A DNA stretch of 64,000 nucleotides from Micropruina sp. (GCA_016716635.1 JADJVZ010000014.1:762517-826516), one strand, 5' to 3'; counted from the first letter of the stretch, positions 26,408-35,385 are shown. Notes: generated by a model not told the origin, from the sequence alone. Numbers and translations: made by a program.

Positions 26408-27127
26408 CACCCAGGCCAGGGCTTCGTCGGGGCTGCTGACCACCTCCACCCCCTGCGGCGTCGGTGGGCGCCGGATCACGACCACGGCGATGCCCAGCTG
26501 CGCAGCGGCGCTCAGCTTGGCATCGGTGGGACCGCCGGAATCTTTGGTGACCAGCACGTCGATCGAGTGACTGCGCAGGAGGTCGAGTTCGTCCGCCAGC
26601 GGGAACGGCCCCCGAGCGCGGACGAGCGTCCAGTTCTCCGGGACGACCATGCTGGGCGCCTCCATCACCCGTGCGACGACGGGACGATCGTCCCACTCGG
26701 CGAACTCCGGCAGGGATTGGCGCCCGAGAGCGAGAAAGACGCGCTCGCCCAGCCTCCGTGCTACCTCGCGCGCAGCGGCGATGGAGTCGACCCAATGCCA
26801 GCCTGCGGCTTCCGGCCGGTCCGACCACCCGGGGCGAGACAGCCGGACCAAAGGCACGCCGGCCCGCGCGCAGGCGGCCGCGGCGTTGGCGGTCATGCGG
26901 GCGGCAAACGGATGCGTGGCGTCCACGACGAGCGTCACAGCCTTATCGCGCAGGTAGTCGGCCAGCCCGTCGACACCGCCGAAGCCCCCGATCCGCACCT
27001 CGCCTTCAGGTCGCTGCGGGGCGGCGACGGCACCGGCGAGCGAGGTCACGGCGGCGATGCGCTCGTCGGCCAGCAAGGCGGCGAGGTGACGCGCTTCCGT
27101 CGTGCCACCCAGCAGCAGGACGGTCAC
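26390..27127 (-). CDS. cobK: Precorrin-6A / cobalt-precorrin-6A reductase
   Basis: A 245-residue CobK/CbiJ family reductase. It has the N-terminal LLLGGTTEARHLA, the central DATHPFAARMTANA and a late VTKDSGGPTDAKLSAA, all diagnostic of the family. It reduces the macrocycle with NADPH. The start overlaps the cobD stop by 4 bp (ATGA) and the end overlaps cobF, which runs the other way. Transcribed with cobD. Confidence 0.93.
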   Translation of the reverse strand: MTVLLLGGTTEARHLAALLADERIAAVTSLAGAVAAPQRPEGEVRIGGFGGVDGLADYLRDKAVTLVVDATHPFAARMTANAAAACARAGVPLVRLSRPGWSDRPEAAGWHWVDSIAAAREVARRLGERVFLALGRQSLPEFAEWDDRPVVARVMEAPSMVVPENWTLVRARGPFPLADELDLLRSHSIDVLVTKDSGGPTDAKLSAAAQLGIAVVVIRRPPTPQGVEVVSSPDEALAWVSARLA

Positions 27128-28065
27128 CGCCGGAACCCCGCCGCGAGAAGGGCCGCCACGGCGACGGCACCCGCCGACACCGCCACGAGGAGTCGATTGG
27201 CGCGGCCCACGTCATCTGGACCCGGCGCGGGACCAAACCCCAACTCACCCCGATCTTCCACCACCCCGCCGTAGCTGTTGCGGCCACCCAGGGTCACCCC
27301 CAAGGCGCCAGCGAAAGCCGCCTCGACCACGCCGCCGTTGGGGCTGGGGTGGCGTCCGGACTGTTCACGGATGGCGCGGATCGCCTCCGTCCGCGACCCA
27401 CCGACCAGCGGGGCGGCGGCGATCGCCAAGGCTGCCGTCAGCCGGGCTGGCACCCAGTTGGCCAGATCGTCGAGCTTCGCGGCCGCCCAGCCGAAGTTCT
27501 CGTAACGGGCGTTGCGGTAGCCCACCATCGCATCGAGGGTGTTGATCGCGCGGTAGCCGAGCAGGCCGGGAATGCCCGCGACCGCCCCCCACACCAAGGG
27601 GGCCACGACCGCGTCCGAGGTGTTCTCAGCTAGCGATTCGGTCACCGCGCGGGCGACCCCGTCCGCATCCAGCGACAGCGGATCGCGGCTGACCAGGTGC
27701 CCGACTTGCTCGCGGGCGGCCGCCAGATCGCCGGCGTTCAGGTGGGCCGCGACCGCCTCGCCTTCGCGGACCAACGAGCGTCCGCCGAGGACGGCCCACG
27801 TGGCCGCTGCTGTGACGAGCGTCCGGGCCAGCGGGCGCCGAGTGGCGCGATTGAGCGCTACCCCCAAGGCCACAGCGCCGCCGACCAACAAAGCTTCGTG
27901 CAGCACGCCCGCCTCGCGGTCATCGCGGTAGGTGTGGCGCTCCAGGGCTGCCGCCACCCGGCCGAAACCCGCCACGGGATGCCAGCGGCGCGGATCCCCG
28001 AGTACCTGATCGGCCGCCCAGCCGAGAACCAGCCCGGCGGCTGTCGCTGCCGTCCGTCGGCTCAT
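27124..28065 (-). CDS. cobD: Adenosylcobinamide-phosphate synthase (CobD/CbiB)
   Basis: A 313-residue membrane protein that attaches aminopropanol (or its phosphate) to adenosylcobyric acid. Family marks are ADQVLGDPRRWHPVAGFG near the N terminus, ESLAENTSDAVVAPL, YRAINTLDAMVGYRN and SPNGGVVEAAFAGALGV. Four to five hydrophobic segments. The ATG at 28065 gives standard length. Divergent from the big cobI-cobH operon, whose riboswitch lies just upstream on the other strand. Confidence 0.93.
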   Translation of the reverse strand: MSRRTAATAAGLVLGWAADQVLGDPRRWHPVAGFGRVAAALERHTYRDDREAGVLHEALLVGGAVALGVALNRATRRPLARTLVTAAATWAVLGGRSLVREGEAVAAHLNAGDLAAAREQVGHLVSRDPLSLDADGVARAVTESLAENTSDAVVAPLVWGAVAGIPGLLGYRAINTLDAMVGYRNARYENFGWAAAKLDDLANWVPARLTAALAIAAAPLVGGSRTEAIRAIREQSGRHPSPNGGVVEAAFAGALGVTLGGRNSYGGVVEDRGELGFGPAPGPDDVGRANRLLVAVSAGAVAVAALLAAGFRR

Positions 28066-28126
28066 CGGACCACCCCTCGTCTCCCTCGAAGCACCTCGTG
28101 CCGAGTGTGCCAGACTGACCAGGCAG

Positions 28127-28262
28127 CGATGGTTGAGGAACTCCGGTGAGGCGCAGGCCAACTCCGGGGCGGTCCCGCCACTGTGACCGGCTCGCCCGCC
28201 ACGCGAACCCGGGAGCCAGGAACTCGCCCCGCTGCAGAGCAACAACATCGGGCGAGGAAACC
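28127..28262 (+). promoter_or_regulatory. Cobalamin riboswitch upstream of the cobI-cobH operon
   Basis: Conserved blocks in order are GGAACTCCGGTGAGG with downstream AACTCCGG, the B12 box GCCACTGTGA (core 28177-28183) and GAGCCAGGAA (about 28213-28222). After the aptamer the arms CTCGCCC (28223-28229) and GGGCGAG (28250-28256) can pair. The ribosome binding site just beyond them lies in the palindrome GGAGCTCC next to the cobI ATG, so translational control is likely. Confidence 0.9.
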
Positions 28263-28275
28263 TGAGGAGCTCCTA

Positions 28276-29034
28276 ATGGACATTTCTGCCGCTGTGGCGC
28301 CGCGTCTCGTTGGCGTGGGCGTGGGCCCCGGCGATCCCGACCTCATCACCGTGAAGGCGATCCACGTCTTCGAGGCGGCGGACGTGATCTTGGTTCCCAG
28401 CACCGAAACTAGCGGGGACGAATCCGGGCGGGCCGAACACGTGGTGTTGGCCGCCGTACCGTCCGCCGCCGGGAAGCTTCAACGAATCCCCTTCAGCATG
28501 GCCCAGCGCAGCGGCGTGGGTCCGAAGCGCCGCCAATCGTGGCAGGCGTCCGCACAGGCCGCCGTTGAGGCGTTCCAAGCCGGCGCCACGGTCGTCGCTT
28601 TCGCCACCGTCGGCGACCCGAGCGTGTACTCGACGTTCTCCTACCTGGCGGCCGAGGTGCTCGCCGCACTGCCCAGCGTCGAAGTCGCCGTCGTGCCCGG
28701 CATCACCGCGATGCAGGCCCTGGCCGCCGCCTCGCTGACACCTCTGGTCGAGGGCCAGGAGAGCCTGACGCTGGTGCCCGCCACCGCCGGCCTGGAAGCG
28801 GTCGGCGTCGCCTTGGAGACCTCCGACACGGTCGTGGCCTACAAGGGCGGGCGGCAACTCGCCGAACTGCTGCGGGTCGTCCACGAACACGGACGCGACG
28901 GGGTGCTGGGCGTCAACATCGGCCTCCCGGGCCAGGTGCTGACCCCTCTCGCCGACGTGACCGTCGCCACCGCGCCGTACTTTTCAACGGTCCTGGTGGC
29001 CCCCACGCGCACCGAGACCGGAGGACGTCTGTGA
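28276..29034 (+). CDS. cobI: Precorrin-2 / cobalt-precorrin-2 C20-methyltransferase
   Basis: A 252-residue SAM-dependent tetrapyrrole methylase of the CobI/CbiL group. It has GVGVGPGDPDLITVKA at the N terminus, FATVGDPSVYSTFSYL and VVPGITAMQALAA. It methylates C20 of precorrin-2 (or its cobalt form). The ATG at 28276 directly follows the riboswitch and a GAGGAG site. First gene of a coupled operon in which each following start overlaps the previous stop by 4 nt. Confidence 0.93.
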   Translation: MDISAAVAPRLVGVGVGPGDPDLITVKAIHVFEAADVILVPSTETSGDESGRAEHVVLAAVPSAAGKLQRIPFSMAQRSGVGPKRRQSWQASAQAAVEAFQAGATVVAFATVGDPSVYSTFSYLAAEVLAALPSVEVAVVPGITAMQALAAASLTPLVEGQESLTLVPATAGLEAVGVALETSDTVVAYKGGRQLAELLRVVHEHGRDGVLGVNIGLPGQVLTPLADVTVATAPYFSTVLVAPTRTETGGRL

Positions 29035-29840
29035 CCGACGACAAGCGGGGCGAAGTGGTCTTCGTCGGCGCCGGCCCGGGAGCGGCGGACCTCATCACGT
29101 TGCGTGGCGCCGCCGTGATCGCGCAGGCCGACATTGTGATTTGGGCCTCCAGCCTGGTCGAGGCTGCCCTCGTCGCCCACACCAAACCGGGCGCCCTCGT
29201 GGTCGACTCCGCCACCGAGTCGCTGGAGGACATCACCCCGCTCTACCAACGCGCCCAGGACGAGGGGCTGCTGGTGGCGCGGGTTCACACCGGCGATCCC
29301 TCGATCTACGGCGCCACCGCGGAGCAGCGACGCCTCTGTGACAGCCTCGGATTGGCGCATCGGACGATCCCCGGCGTCTCGGCGTTCTCGGCCGCGGCCG
29401 CCCGGATGGACGCCGAAATCACGATCCCCGAGGTCTCCCAAAGCCTGATCCTGACCCGGCTCGAGGGGGGTCGCACCCCCATGCCCGAACGGGAGACCGT
29501 GCGGGGCTTCGCGGCTCACGGGGTCACGATGGCGCTGTACCTCTCGGCCGCCCGTCACAAGGTGCTGCAGGAGGAGCTGCTGGCCGGCGGCTACCCGTCC
29601 GACACCCCGTGCATCATCGGGTACCGGGTCAGTTGGCCGGACGAGTTGATGATGCGCTGCCCCCTGGGCGAGCTGTCGGCGACCATGAAGTCCCACAAGC
29701 TGTGGAAGCACACGGTGGTGTTGGTGGGTCCCGCGCTCGCGGAGGAATCCACCACGCGCAGCCACCTCTACCATCCGGGTTTCCGTCACCAATATCGGGC
29801 CGCGGACGGTACCCCGCTGGTCACGAAGGCGCAGCCATGA
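29031..29840 (+). CDS. cobM: Precorrin-4 / cobalt-precorrin-4 C11-methyltransferase
   Basis: A 269-residue tetrapyrrole methylase of the CobM/CbiF group. It has FVGAGPGAADLITLRGA, RVHTGDPSIYGA, TIPGVSAFSAAAARM and YRVSWPDE. It methylates C11 of the corrin precursor. GTG start overlapping the cobI stop (GTGA). The residues after ~240 form a short basic tail. Confidence 0.93.
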   Translation: MTDDKRGEVVFVGAGPGAADLITLRGAAVIAQADIVIWASSLVEAALVAHTKPGALVVDSATESLEDITPLYQRAQDEGLLVARVHTGDPSIYGATAEQRRLCDSLGLAHRTIPGVSAFSAAAARMDAEITIPEVSQSLILTRLEGGRTPMPERETVRGFAAHGVTMALYLSAARHKVLQEELLAGGYPSDTPCIIGYRVSWPDELMMRCPLGELSATMKSHKLWKHTVVLVGPALAEESTTRSHLYHPGFRHQYRAADGTPLVTKAQP

Positions 29841-30793
29841 TCACCGTCTTCGGACTGCTCGGAAGCCCCAGCGCTGAGCTTCGCGCGTCCGCGGCGGCGG
29901 CCGACTGGGTCGTGGGCGGACGTCGCCACCTCGACGCGCTGGCCGTGCCGGATGCCCGCCGCATCACGTTGGGTGCCCTGCGGCTCGCCATCGCGCAGAT
30001 CGCCGCTCTGCCGCCGACGAGCGCGGTCACGGTGGTCGCGAGCGGCGACCCGTTGTTCTTCGGGGTGGTGCGTTCCCTCCGCGCCGCTGGCCTGCAACCG
30101 CGCGTGGTGACCGCCCCGTCGTCGATCGCGGCCGCGTTTGCGGCGGTGGGCGTCCCCTGGGACGACGCGGTGGTCGTGAGCGCCCACGGCCGTCCGCTCG
30201 GGCGAGGCCTCAACCTGGCGCGCGCCTACCCCAAAGTGGCGGTCTTCACCTCGGCGGAGAACGGCGTGCGGGAACTGGCGGCGGGCTTAGCCGGGCTCAG
30301 TCGGCGCTTTGTGTTGGCGGAACGGCTCGGCGAGGACGACGAACGGGTCCTGATCCTGGACGCGAGCCAGGCCTTGACCGTCGAGCCCCGGGAGCCCAAC
30401 GTGGTGCTGATTGTGACCCCTTCGACCCTGGACGATGATCCGCCGTGGGCCGCGGTCCAGGCGGCGCCAGACCGGGCGGATCGGCCGCAGGTCGCAGCGG
30501 CGGCCGCCGTGGCCTTCGTCCGGATGCTCCCCGAACCGGGCGACCTGGTGTGGGTCACCGGTCCGTTGGCCGACGAGCTGGCAGCCCTCGCCGATTGGGC
30601 CGGTGCCGCGGTCACCACCGTGGCGTCCGGGGAGCCGGACCTGATTCTCACCGATGACCTGAGGAACCTTTCGGGACGCTCGCCGCGCTGCGTCGTCCTC
30701 ACCACACCCCACCCCGACCCGCTACCGGCGGGCTACCGCTGGAGCGCCGAGAGCATCGGCGACCACCACCTCACCACAGGAGTACGCGCATGA
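29837..30793 (+). CDS. cbiE: Cobalt-precorrin-7 (C5)-methyltransferase CbiE with degenerate C-terminal extension
   Basis: A 318-residue protein. Residues 1 to ~200 are a CbiE-type tetrapyrrole methylase: WVVGGRRHLDAL, VVASGDPLFFGV, APSSIAAAFAAVGVPWDD and VVSAHGRPL. The last ~115 residues have GDLVWVTGPLADELAAL and later EPDLILTDDL. These line up loosely with the CbiT motifs WDLGAGTGS and EPDAVFVGG but lack the SAM-binding glycines. I infer a decayed CbiT half of an ancestral CobL, its role taken by the separate cbiT at 21883-22470. ATG start overlaps the cobM stop. Confidence 0.87.
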   Translation: MITVFGLLGSPSAELRASAAAADWVVGGRRHLDALAVPDARRITLGALRLAIAQIAALPPTSAVTVVASGDPLFFGVVRSLRAAGLQPRVVTAPSSIAAAFAAVGVPWDDAVVVSAHGRPLGRGLNLARAYPKVAVFTSAENGVRELAAGLAGLSRRFVLAERLGEDDERVLILDASQALTVEPREPNVVLIVTPSTLDDDPPWAAVQAAPDRADRPQVAAAAAVAFVRMLPEPGDLVWVTGPLADELAALADWAGAAVTTVASGEPDLILTDDLRNLSGRSPRCVVLTTPHPDPLPAGYRWSAESIGDHHLTTGVRA

Positions 30794-32505
30794 TCGGACA
30801 GGTCACCAGCGGGCCCGCCAGCCTGGCTCACGCCGACCGGATCGATGCCATTCTCGGTGAGCCGACGCGCCGCTACAGCGAAGGGGCGGTGACAGGGCTG
30901 CCTCAGGCGTGGACGGAATGCGAGCTGATCATCAGCCACCTCGCCCTCGGCGCCACCACGCGGATCATCGCGCCCCTCCTGGCCTCCAAGAAGACCGATC
31001 CCGGGGTCGTGGTGATCGATGAGGCCGCGCGCTTCGCCGTCCCTCTCGTGGGCGGGCACACCGGGGGCGCCAACGACTTGGCGCGCCGCCTCGCAGAAGG
31101 CCTGGGGGCCACCGCAGTGCTCACGACCGCCACCGATTCCCTCGGCATCCCGGCTCTGGACACGGTGGGGTGGCCTTGGTCCGGCGACGTGGCGGGAGTC
31201 ACCCGGGCCATGTTGGACGGGCGTCCGGTGGTCATCCGGCGCTCCCAACGCTGGCCCCTGCCGCCGCTGCCCGCCACCGTCACCGTGGTCTCGCCCGGGG
31301 AGCCGGAACCCACGAACGTGGTGGCCCAGGTGCTCGTGACCGACGTTCTGCCCGGGCCGCAGCCGATCCCCACCGTCGTGCTCAATCCGCCCAGCCTGGT
31401 TGCCGGTATCGGCTGCAACCGCGGCACGTCCGTCGAGGCCTTGACCGGCCTCCTCACCGACACGCTCGCGCACGCCGGGCTGGCCCCGGAATCGTTGGCG
31501 GCCCTGACCAGCGTGGACGCCAAGGCCGACGAGCCGGGCCTGCTCGAGCTCGCCGCCCACCTCGGAGTGCCCCTGATCACGTTCTCGTCCGAGACGTTGG
31601 CACGCTGCGAGGTGCCCAATCCGAGCGCCGCCCCCCTCGTGGCGGTGGGGACGCCGAGCGTGGCCGAAGCCTCCGTGATCGCGCACGGCGCCGAGCTCAT
31701 CGTCCCCAAGACCAAGACCACGGAGGCAACCTGCGCCATCGGACGGCTGCCTGCCCGCGGCAAACTCACCGTGGTGGGGTTGGGGCCCGGGTCCCGCGAC
31801 CTCACGACGCCACGCGCGCAGCAGGCGATCCGCGAGGCGTCCGTCGTGGTCGGCTACCGGCCCTACGTCGCTCAAGTGAAAGACCTTCTCCGTCCCGGGA
31901 CGATCATCGCCAGCACCGCGATGGGCAAGGAAGAGGAGCGCACGGCCACGGCGATCGACCTCGCCCGGCAAGGCAACAACGTGGCCCTCGTCTGCTCGGG
32001 CGACCCGGCCATCTACGCGATGGCCTCCCCCACACTGGAGCAGGGCACCACCGGGATCGACGTGGAGATCGTCCCCGGTGTGACCGCCAGCCTGGCCGCC
32101 TCCGCCATTTTGGGGGCGCCGCTGGGCCATGACCACGCCACCATCTCGCTGTCTGATCTGCACACCGACTGGGAGACGATCGTCCGACGCGTTCGCGCCG
32201 CCGCAGAGGCCGACCTGGTCACCGTCCTCTACAACCCGAGGAGCCGCACCCGCTTGCACCACCTGCCGGACGCCCTGGCGATCTTCGCCGAGCACCGTCC
32301 CGCCAGCACCCCGGTCGCCGTCGTCGAGGAGGCGGATCGTCCCGACCAGGTGGTCACGCTGAGCACTCTCGGCGAGTTTGATCCGGCCGTGGTCAACATG
32401 AACTCCCTGGTGGTCGTGGGCTCCTCCACCACCTGCTACCTGCCCGCTGGCACCGGGCGAACCGTCATGGTCACCCCCCGCGACTACCACTGGATGAACC
32501 GATGA
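30790..32505 (+). CDS. Fused cobalt-precorrin-5A hydrolase (CbiG) and precorrin-3B C17-methyltransferase (CobJ/CbiH)
   Basis: A 571-residue two-domain enzyme. Residues ~1-320 are CbiG: the N-terminal and middle parts carry VPLVGGHTGGANDLA, and the C-terminal CbiG domain has GIGCNRGTS, SVDAKADEPGL and the final EATCAIGRLPARG. Residues ~325-571 are the C17 methyltransferase: VVGLGPGSRDLTTPRA, VCSGDPAIYAMAS, VPGVTASLAASAILGAPLGHD and VLYNPRS. The two act consecutively around ring contraction and acetaldehyde loss. ATGA overlaps at both ends keep it coupled in the operon. Confidence 0.93.
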   Translation: MIGQVTSGPASLAHADRIDAILGEPTRRYSEGAVTGLPQAWTECELIISHLALGATTRIIAPLLASKKTDPGVVVIDEAARFAVPLVGGHTGGANDLARRLAEGLGATAVLTTATDSLGIPALDTVGWPWSGDVAGVTRAMLDGRPVVIRRSQRWPLPPLPATVTVVSPGEPEPTNVVAQVLVTDVLPGPQPIPTVVLNPPSLVAGIGCNRGTSVEALTGLLTDTLAHAGLAPESLAALTSVDAKADEPGLLELAAHLGVPLITFSSETLARCEVPNPSAAPLVAVGTPSVAEASVIAHGAELIVPKTKTTEATCAIGRLPARGKLTVVGLGPGSRDLTTPRAQQAIREASVVVGYRPYVAQVKDLLRPGTIIASTAMGKEEERTATAIDLARQGNNVALVCSGDPAIYAMASPTLEQGTTGIDVEIVPGVTASLAASAILGAPLGHDHATISLSDLHTDWETIVRRVRAAAEADLVTVLYNPRSRTRLHHLPDALAIFAEHRPASTPVAVVEEADRPDQVVTLSTLGEFDPAVVNMNSLVVVGSSTTCYLPAGTGRTVMVTPRDYHWMNR

Positions 32506-33755
32506 AACGCACCCTTTCGCCCGTCCCGGAGCAGGCCGCCGCCGAGCGTCCGCCCTTGGTGATCGCCGGGCACGGGACCCGCTCCCCCGAGGGCATCGCG
32601 GCGTGCCAAGCCCTCGTGGACCGCGTCCGCGGGTTGCTTCCGGACGTCCCCGTCCGCACCGGGTTCGTGGAGCTCACGCCGCCCACCATCGACGAGGCGC
32701 TGGGCGAGCTGTTCACCGAGGGCGCATCTGCCGCCGTGGTCGTTCCGTTGATGATCGGAACCGGGGGGCACGTCCGGGACGACATCCCGGAGGCCATCGA
32801 GGCCGGCAAGCAGGCCCACCCCGGCGCCGTCGTGATTTACACCCGGCACCTCGGCTCGCCAGCGCCGTTGGTCTCCGCCGCCCGCCAGCGCATTGACGCC
32901 GCCCGCGCCGAGTGGCCGTCCGACTCCGTCACCGTGGTGTTCGTCGGACGAGGTTGCAGCGTGCCGGACGCCAACGCCGACCACGTCCGCCTCGGACGCG
33001 TGCTGCTCGAAACCGGCGGCTACGCCCAGGTGATCCCGGCCTTTATCCAGGTGACCGGCCCGACGCTGCCCGAGGCGCTCGACACGGCTCACGCAAGCGG
33101 CAGCGGCCGGATCGTGGTGATGCCGCACTATCTGTTCCCGGGCCAGCTGACCCTGTGGACCCACCAGGCCGTGGACACCTGGCGTGCCCTGCATCCGGAG
33201 GCCGACGTCCGCGTTGCCGGACCCATCGGCGACTGTCCCGAACTCGCCGAGGTGGTAGCCAAGCGGTATCGCGAAGGGGCGCTGCGCGCCCGCACCGACC
33301 TGGGCTCCCCTGCCTACCTCGCGGGCCTGCTGCTCGCCGGGCGCAAGGTGGTGGCCGTGGGTGGCGGGTGCGTCAACCGCCGCCGCGTCCCGAAGCTCCT
33401 CGCCACTGGGGCGGAGGTCACCGTGGTGGCACCCGAGCTCCATCCGGCCTTGGCGGCCCTCGCCGACGCCGGACGCATCACATGGCACTCCCGCGAATTC
33501 GTGGAGTCCGACGTGGACGACGCCTGGTACGTGCTGGCCGCCACCGACAACCCAGCTCTCAACGCCGAGGTGGCCGCTGCTGCCGAGGCCCGGCACACCT
33601 TCTGCGTGCGCGCCGACCGGGCCGAACTCGGCTCCGCGTGGACGCCCGCCACCGGCGACATCGAAGGTGCCACGGTGGCGGTGTTGGCTGACCATGATCC
33701 GCGGCGTTCCCGGGCGCTGCGGGACCGACTGATCGAATTGACGGCGAACGCATGA
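32502..33755 (+). CDS. Fused sirohydrochlorin chelatase (CbiX) and precorrin-2 dehydrogenase (Met8/CysG-N)
   Basis: A 417-residue chain. Residues ~15-270 are a two-repeat CbiX-type chelatase: IAGHGTRSPEG and, in the second repeat, FVGRGCSVPDANAD and VMPHYLFPGQL with metal-binding histidines. Residues ~285-417 form an NAD-binding precorrin-2 dehydrogenase: VAVGGGCVNRRRVPKLLATGAEVTVVAPE and VLAATDNPALNAEV. One protein would thus oxidise precorrin-2 to sirohydrochlorin and insert cobalt (or iron). Normal separate lengths are ~260 and ~200 residues, so the dehydrogenase half lacks the C-terminal helical part. Confidence 0.9.
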   Translation: MKRTLSPVPEQAAAERPPLVIAGHGTRSPEGIAACQALVDRVRGLLPDVPVRTGFVELTPPTIDEALGELFTEGASAAVVVPLMIGTGGHVRDDIPEAIEAGKQAHPGAVVIYTRHLGSPAPLVSAARQRIDAARAEWPSDSVTVVFVGRGCSVPDANADHVRLGRVLLETGGYAQVIPAFIQVTGPTLPEALDTAHASGSGRIVVMPHYLFPGQLTLWTHQAVDTWRALHPEADVRVAGPIGDCPELAEVVAKRYREGALRARTDLGSPAYLAGLLLAGRKVVAVGGGCVNRRRVPKLLATGAEVTVVAPELHPALAALADAGRITWHSREFVESDVDDAWYVLAATDNPALNAEVAAAAEARHTFCVRADRAELGSAWTPATGDIEGATVAVLADHDPRRSRALRDRLIELTANA

Positions 33756-34396
33756 GGCATTACGAGTACGAGAAGGACGGCGCTGAGATCTATCGGCAGT
33801 CGTTTGGCACCATCGAGGCAGAGGCCGACCTGAGCCGGGTCCCCGCCGCGCTGCGGCCTGTGGCGATCCGGATGATCCACGCGAGCGGCCAGATCGACCT
33901 CCTCGACGACCTCGCCTGGTCACCGGGGCTGGCGGACTCCGCGTCGGCGGCGCTGCAGGCCGGGGCGCCCATCTTGTGCGACGCACGCATGGTGGCCAGC
34001 GGGATCATCCGCTCCCGGTTGCCCCGCGACAACGACATCGTGTGCTTGCTGGGCGATCCGCGCCTGGAGGACGTGGCTGCGCGCCTTCGCACCACGAAGA
34101 CGGCCGCGGCCGTGGAGCTGTGGCGGCCACGCCTGGCCGGGGCGATTGTGGCCATCGGCAACGCCCCCACAGCGTTGTTTCACCTGCTCGAGGTGGTGGC
34201 CGAGGACCCTTCTCTCAAGCCCGCCGCCGTCCTGGGCATCCCCGTGGGCTTCGTCGGGGCCGCCGAATCGAAGCAGGCGTTGGCCGACAACGACCTCGGC
34301 CTCGAGTATTTGGTCGTCCGCGGCCGCCGCGGGGGGAGCGCCGTCACGGTGGCGGCAGTCAATGCTCTCTGCGGCACCGACGGGCGCACCGGCTGA
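33752..34396 (+). CDS. cobH: Precorrin-8X / cobalt-precorrin-8 methylmutase
   Basis: A 214-residue CobH/CbiC enzyme that moves the methyl group from C11 to C12, giving (hydrogeno)cobyrinate. It has the catalytic histidine in RMIHASGQIDL, GAPILCDARMVASGI, and the late GIPVGFVGAAESKQAL. ATG start overlaps the previous stop by 4 nt. Last gene of the operon starting at cobI; no clear terminator follows before the opposing gene at 34431. Confidence 0.93.
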   Translation: MRHYEYEKDGAEIYRQSFGTIEAEADLSRVPAALRPVAIRMIHASGQIDLLDDLAWSPGLADSASAALQAGAPILCDARMVASGIIRSRLPRDNDIVCLLGDPRLEDVAARLRTTKTAAAVELWRPRLAGAIVAIGNAPTALFHLLEVVAEDPSLKPAAVLGIPVGFVGAAESKQALADNDLGLEYLVVRGRRGGSAVTVAAVNALCGTDGRTG

Positions 34397-34430
34397 CGAA
34401 GGCGTCCAACCCAGAGGCACCCGGCCCGGA

Positions 34431-35243
34431 TCAGCGCAGCCCCGTCCGATTCGCAGCGGCGACAATGGCGGCGACGGTTTTGTCGTAGAGCTGGGCCGTG
34501 AGCCATTCCGCCACGTCGCCTTGCTCAGGCTCGGGGAAGCTGACGTCGTTCCATGAGCCCATCCCGCCGAACACCCAGCCAGCCGAGGCGGTGGCCAACA
34601 ACCGACGGACGGCGGGCTCGGTCGAGGGCGGGACGAGGTCCGGATGGAAGGGGATCACGGGATCGTCCTCCGCGCCCAGGGCTATGGCCGCGGCGAAACG
34701 TTCGCCCCACAACGGCACCCCTTCGCGCTCGCAGAAGTTCCCCATGGCGGCGAGGGAGGCGTCCAACTCGTCGTGGGCGCGGGCGAGCTCCAGTTGGCCC
34801 GGCACGGGCGGCTCGCCCTGACCGGGCGTGCCGGTGAGCCGAAGCTGCCAGATCTTCTGGTCCGACGCCTGGGGCGCCACGACCTCCCGGGTCGGTTTCC
34901 ACGCGCTGGTGACCGTCCCCACCCCCGCGATGTGCCCAAAGTCGTGTCCGGCGAAGGCAGCCGCGAGGTGCTGGGGCAGAGCACCGGCGTAGCTGGCGGC
35001 TTCCAGACCCAGGCGGCGGGTACCCAATGCCCGCAGGCAGGCCAGCCACTCCGCGACCGTCGTCACCACGCCGGGGGGTTCTGGCGGGACGCCCGGCACC
35101 ACAAACTCCACCTCCCGCGCGAAGCGATACGTGGTGTTGAGGCGTTCGAAGTCGATCGGTTCGGGCTCCCGACCCTGCAGCCACGCATTACCCCAAGCCA
35201 CCAAGGTGATGAGGTTCGCCAGTTCTCCGTTCACGTCCCCCAT
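34431..35243 (-). CDS. Hypothetical protein, about 270 residues
   Basis: I do not recognise the family. The chain is soluble, Trp/Pro-rich and acidic, with no signal peptide or membrane segment. Around residues 95-110 there is AAFAGHDFGHIAGVG, a His-rich motif, and near the C terminus GWVFGGMGSWNDVSFPEPE. The ATG at 35243 or another at 35264 are equally plausible starts. The frame is open further upstream, but that stretch runs antisense into the DUF1963 gene. It converges with cobH (34 bp between stops) and is divergent from the DUF1963 gene. Confidence 0.72.
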   Translation of the reverse strand: MGDVNGELANLITLVAWGNAWLQGREPEPIDFERLNTTYRFAREVEFVVPGVPPEPPGVVTTVAEWLACLRALGTRRLGLEAASYAGALPQHLAAAFAGHDFGHIAGVGTVTSAWKPTREVVAPQASDQKIWQLRLTGTPGQGEPPVPGQLELARAHDELDASLAAMGNFCEREGVPLWGERFAAAIALGAEDDPVIPFHPDLVPPSTEPAVRRLLATASAGWVFGGMGSWNDVSFPEPEQGDVAEWLTAQLYDKTVAAIVAAANRTGLR

Positions 35244-35385
35244 CGTGGCACCGAGCGGGCCCATCGTTGGCGCGGCGCTCCAGGGATCGGGTGTTGGATG
35301 ATGGCTCCACGGATCTTCGTCAGCACGGACGACGGAGCAGGGACGACGGAGCGGCCACGCCGCCACGCAGAAGGAGAGCCTCCGA

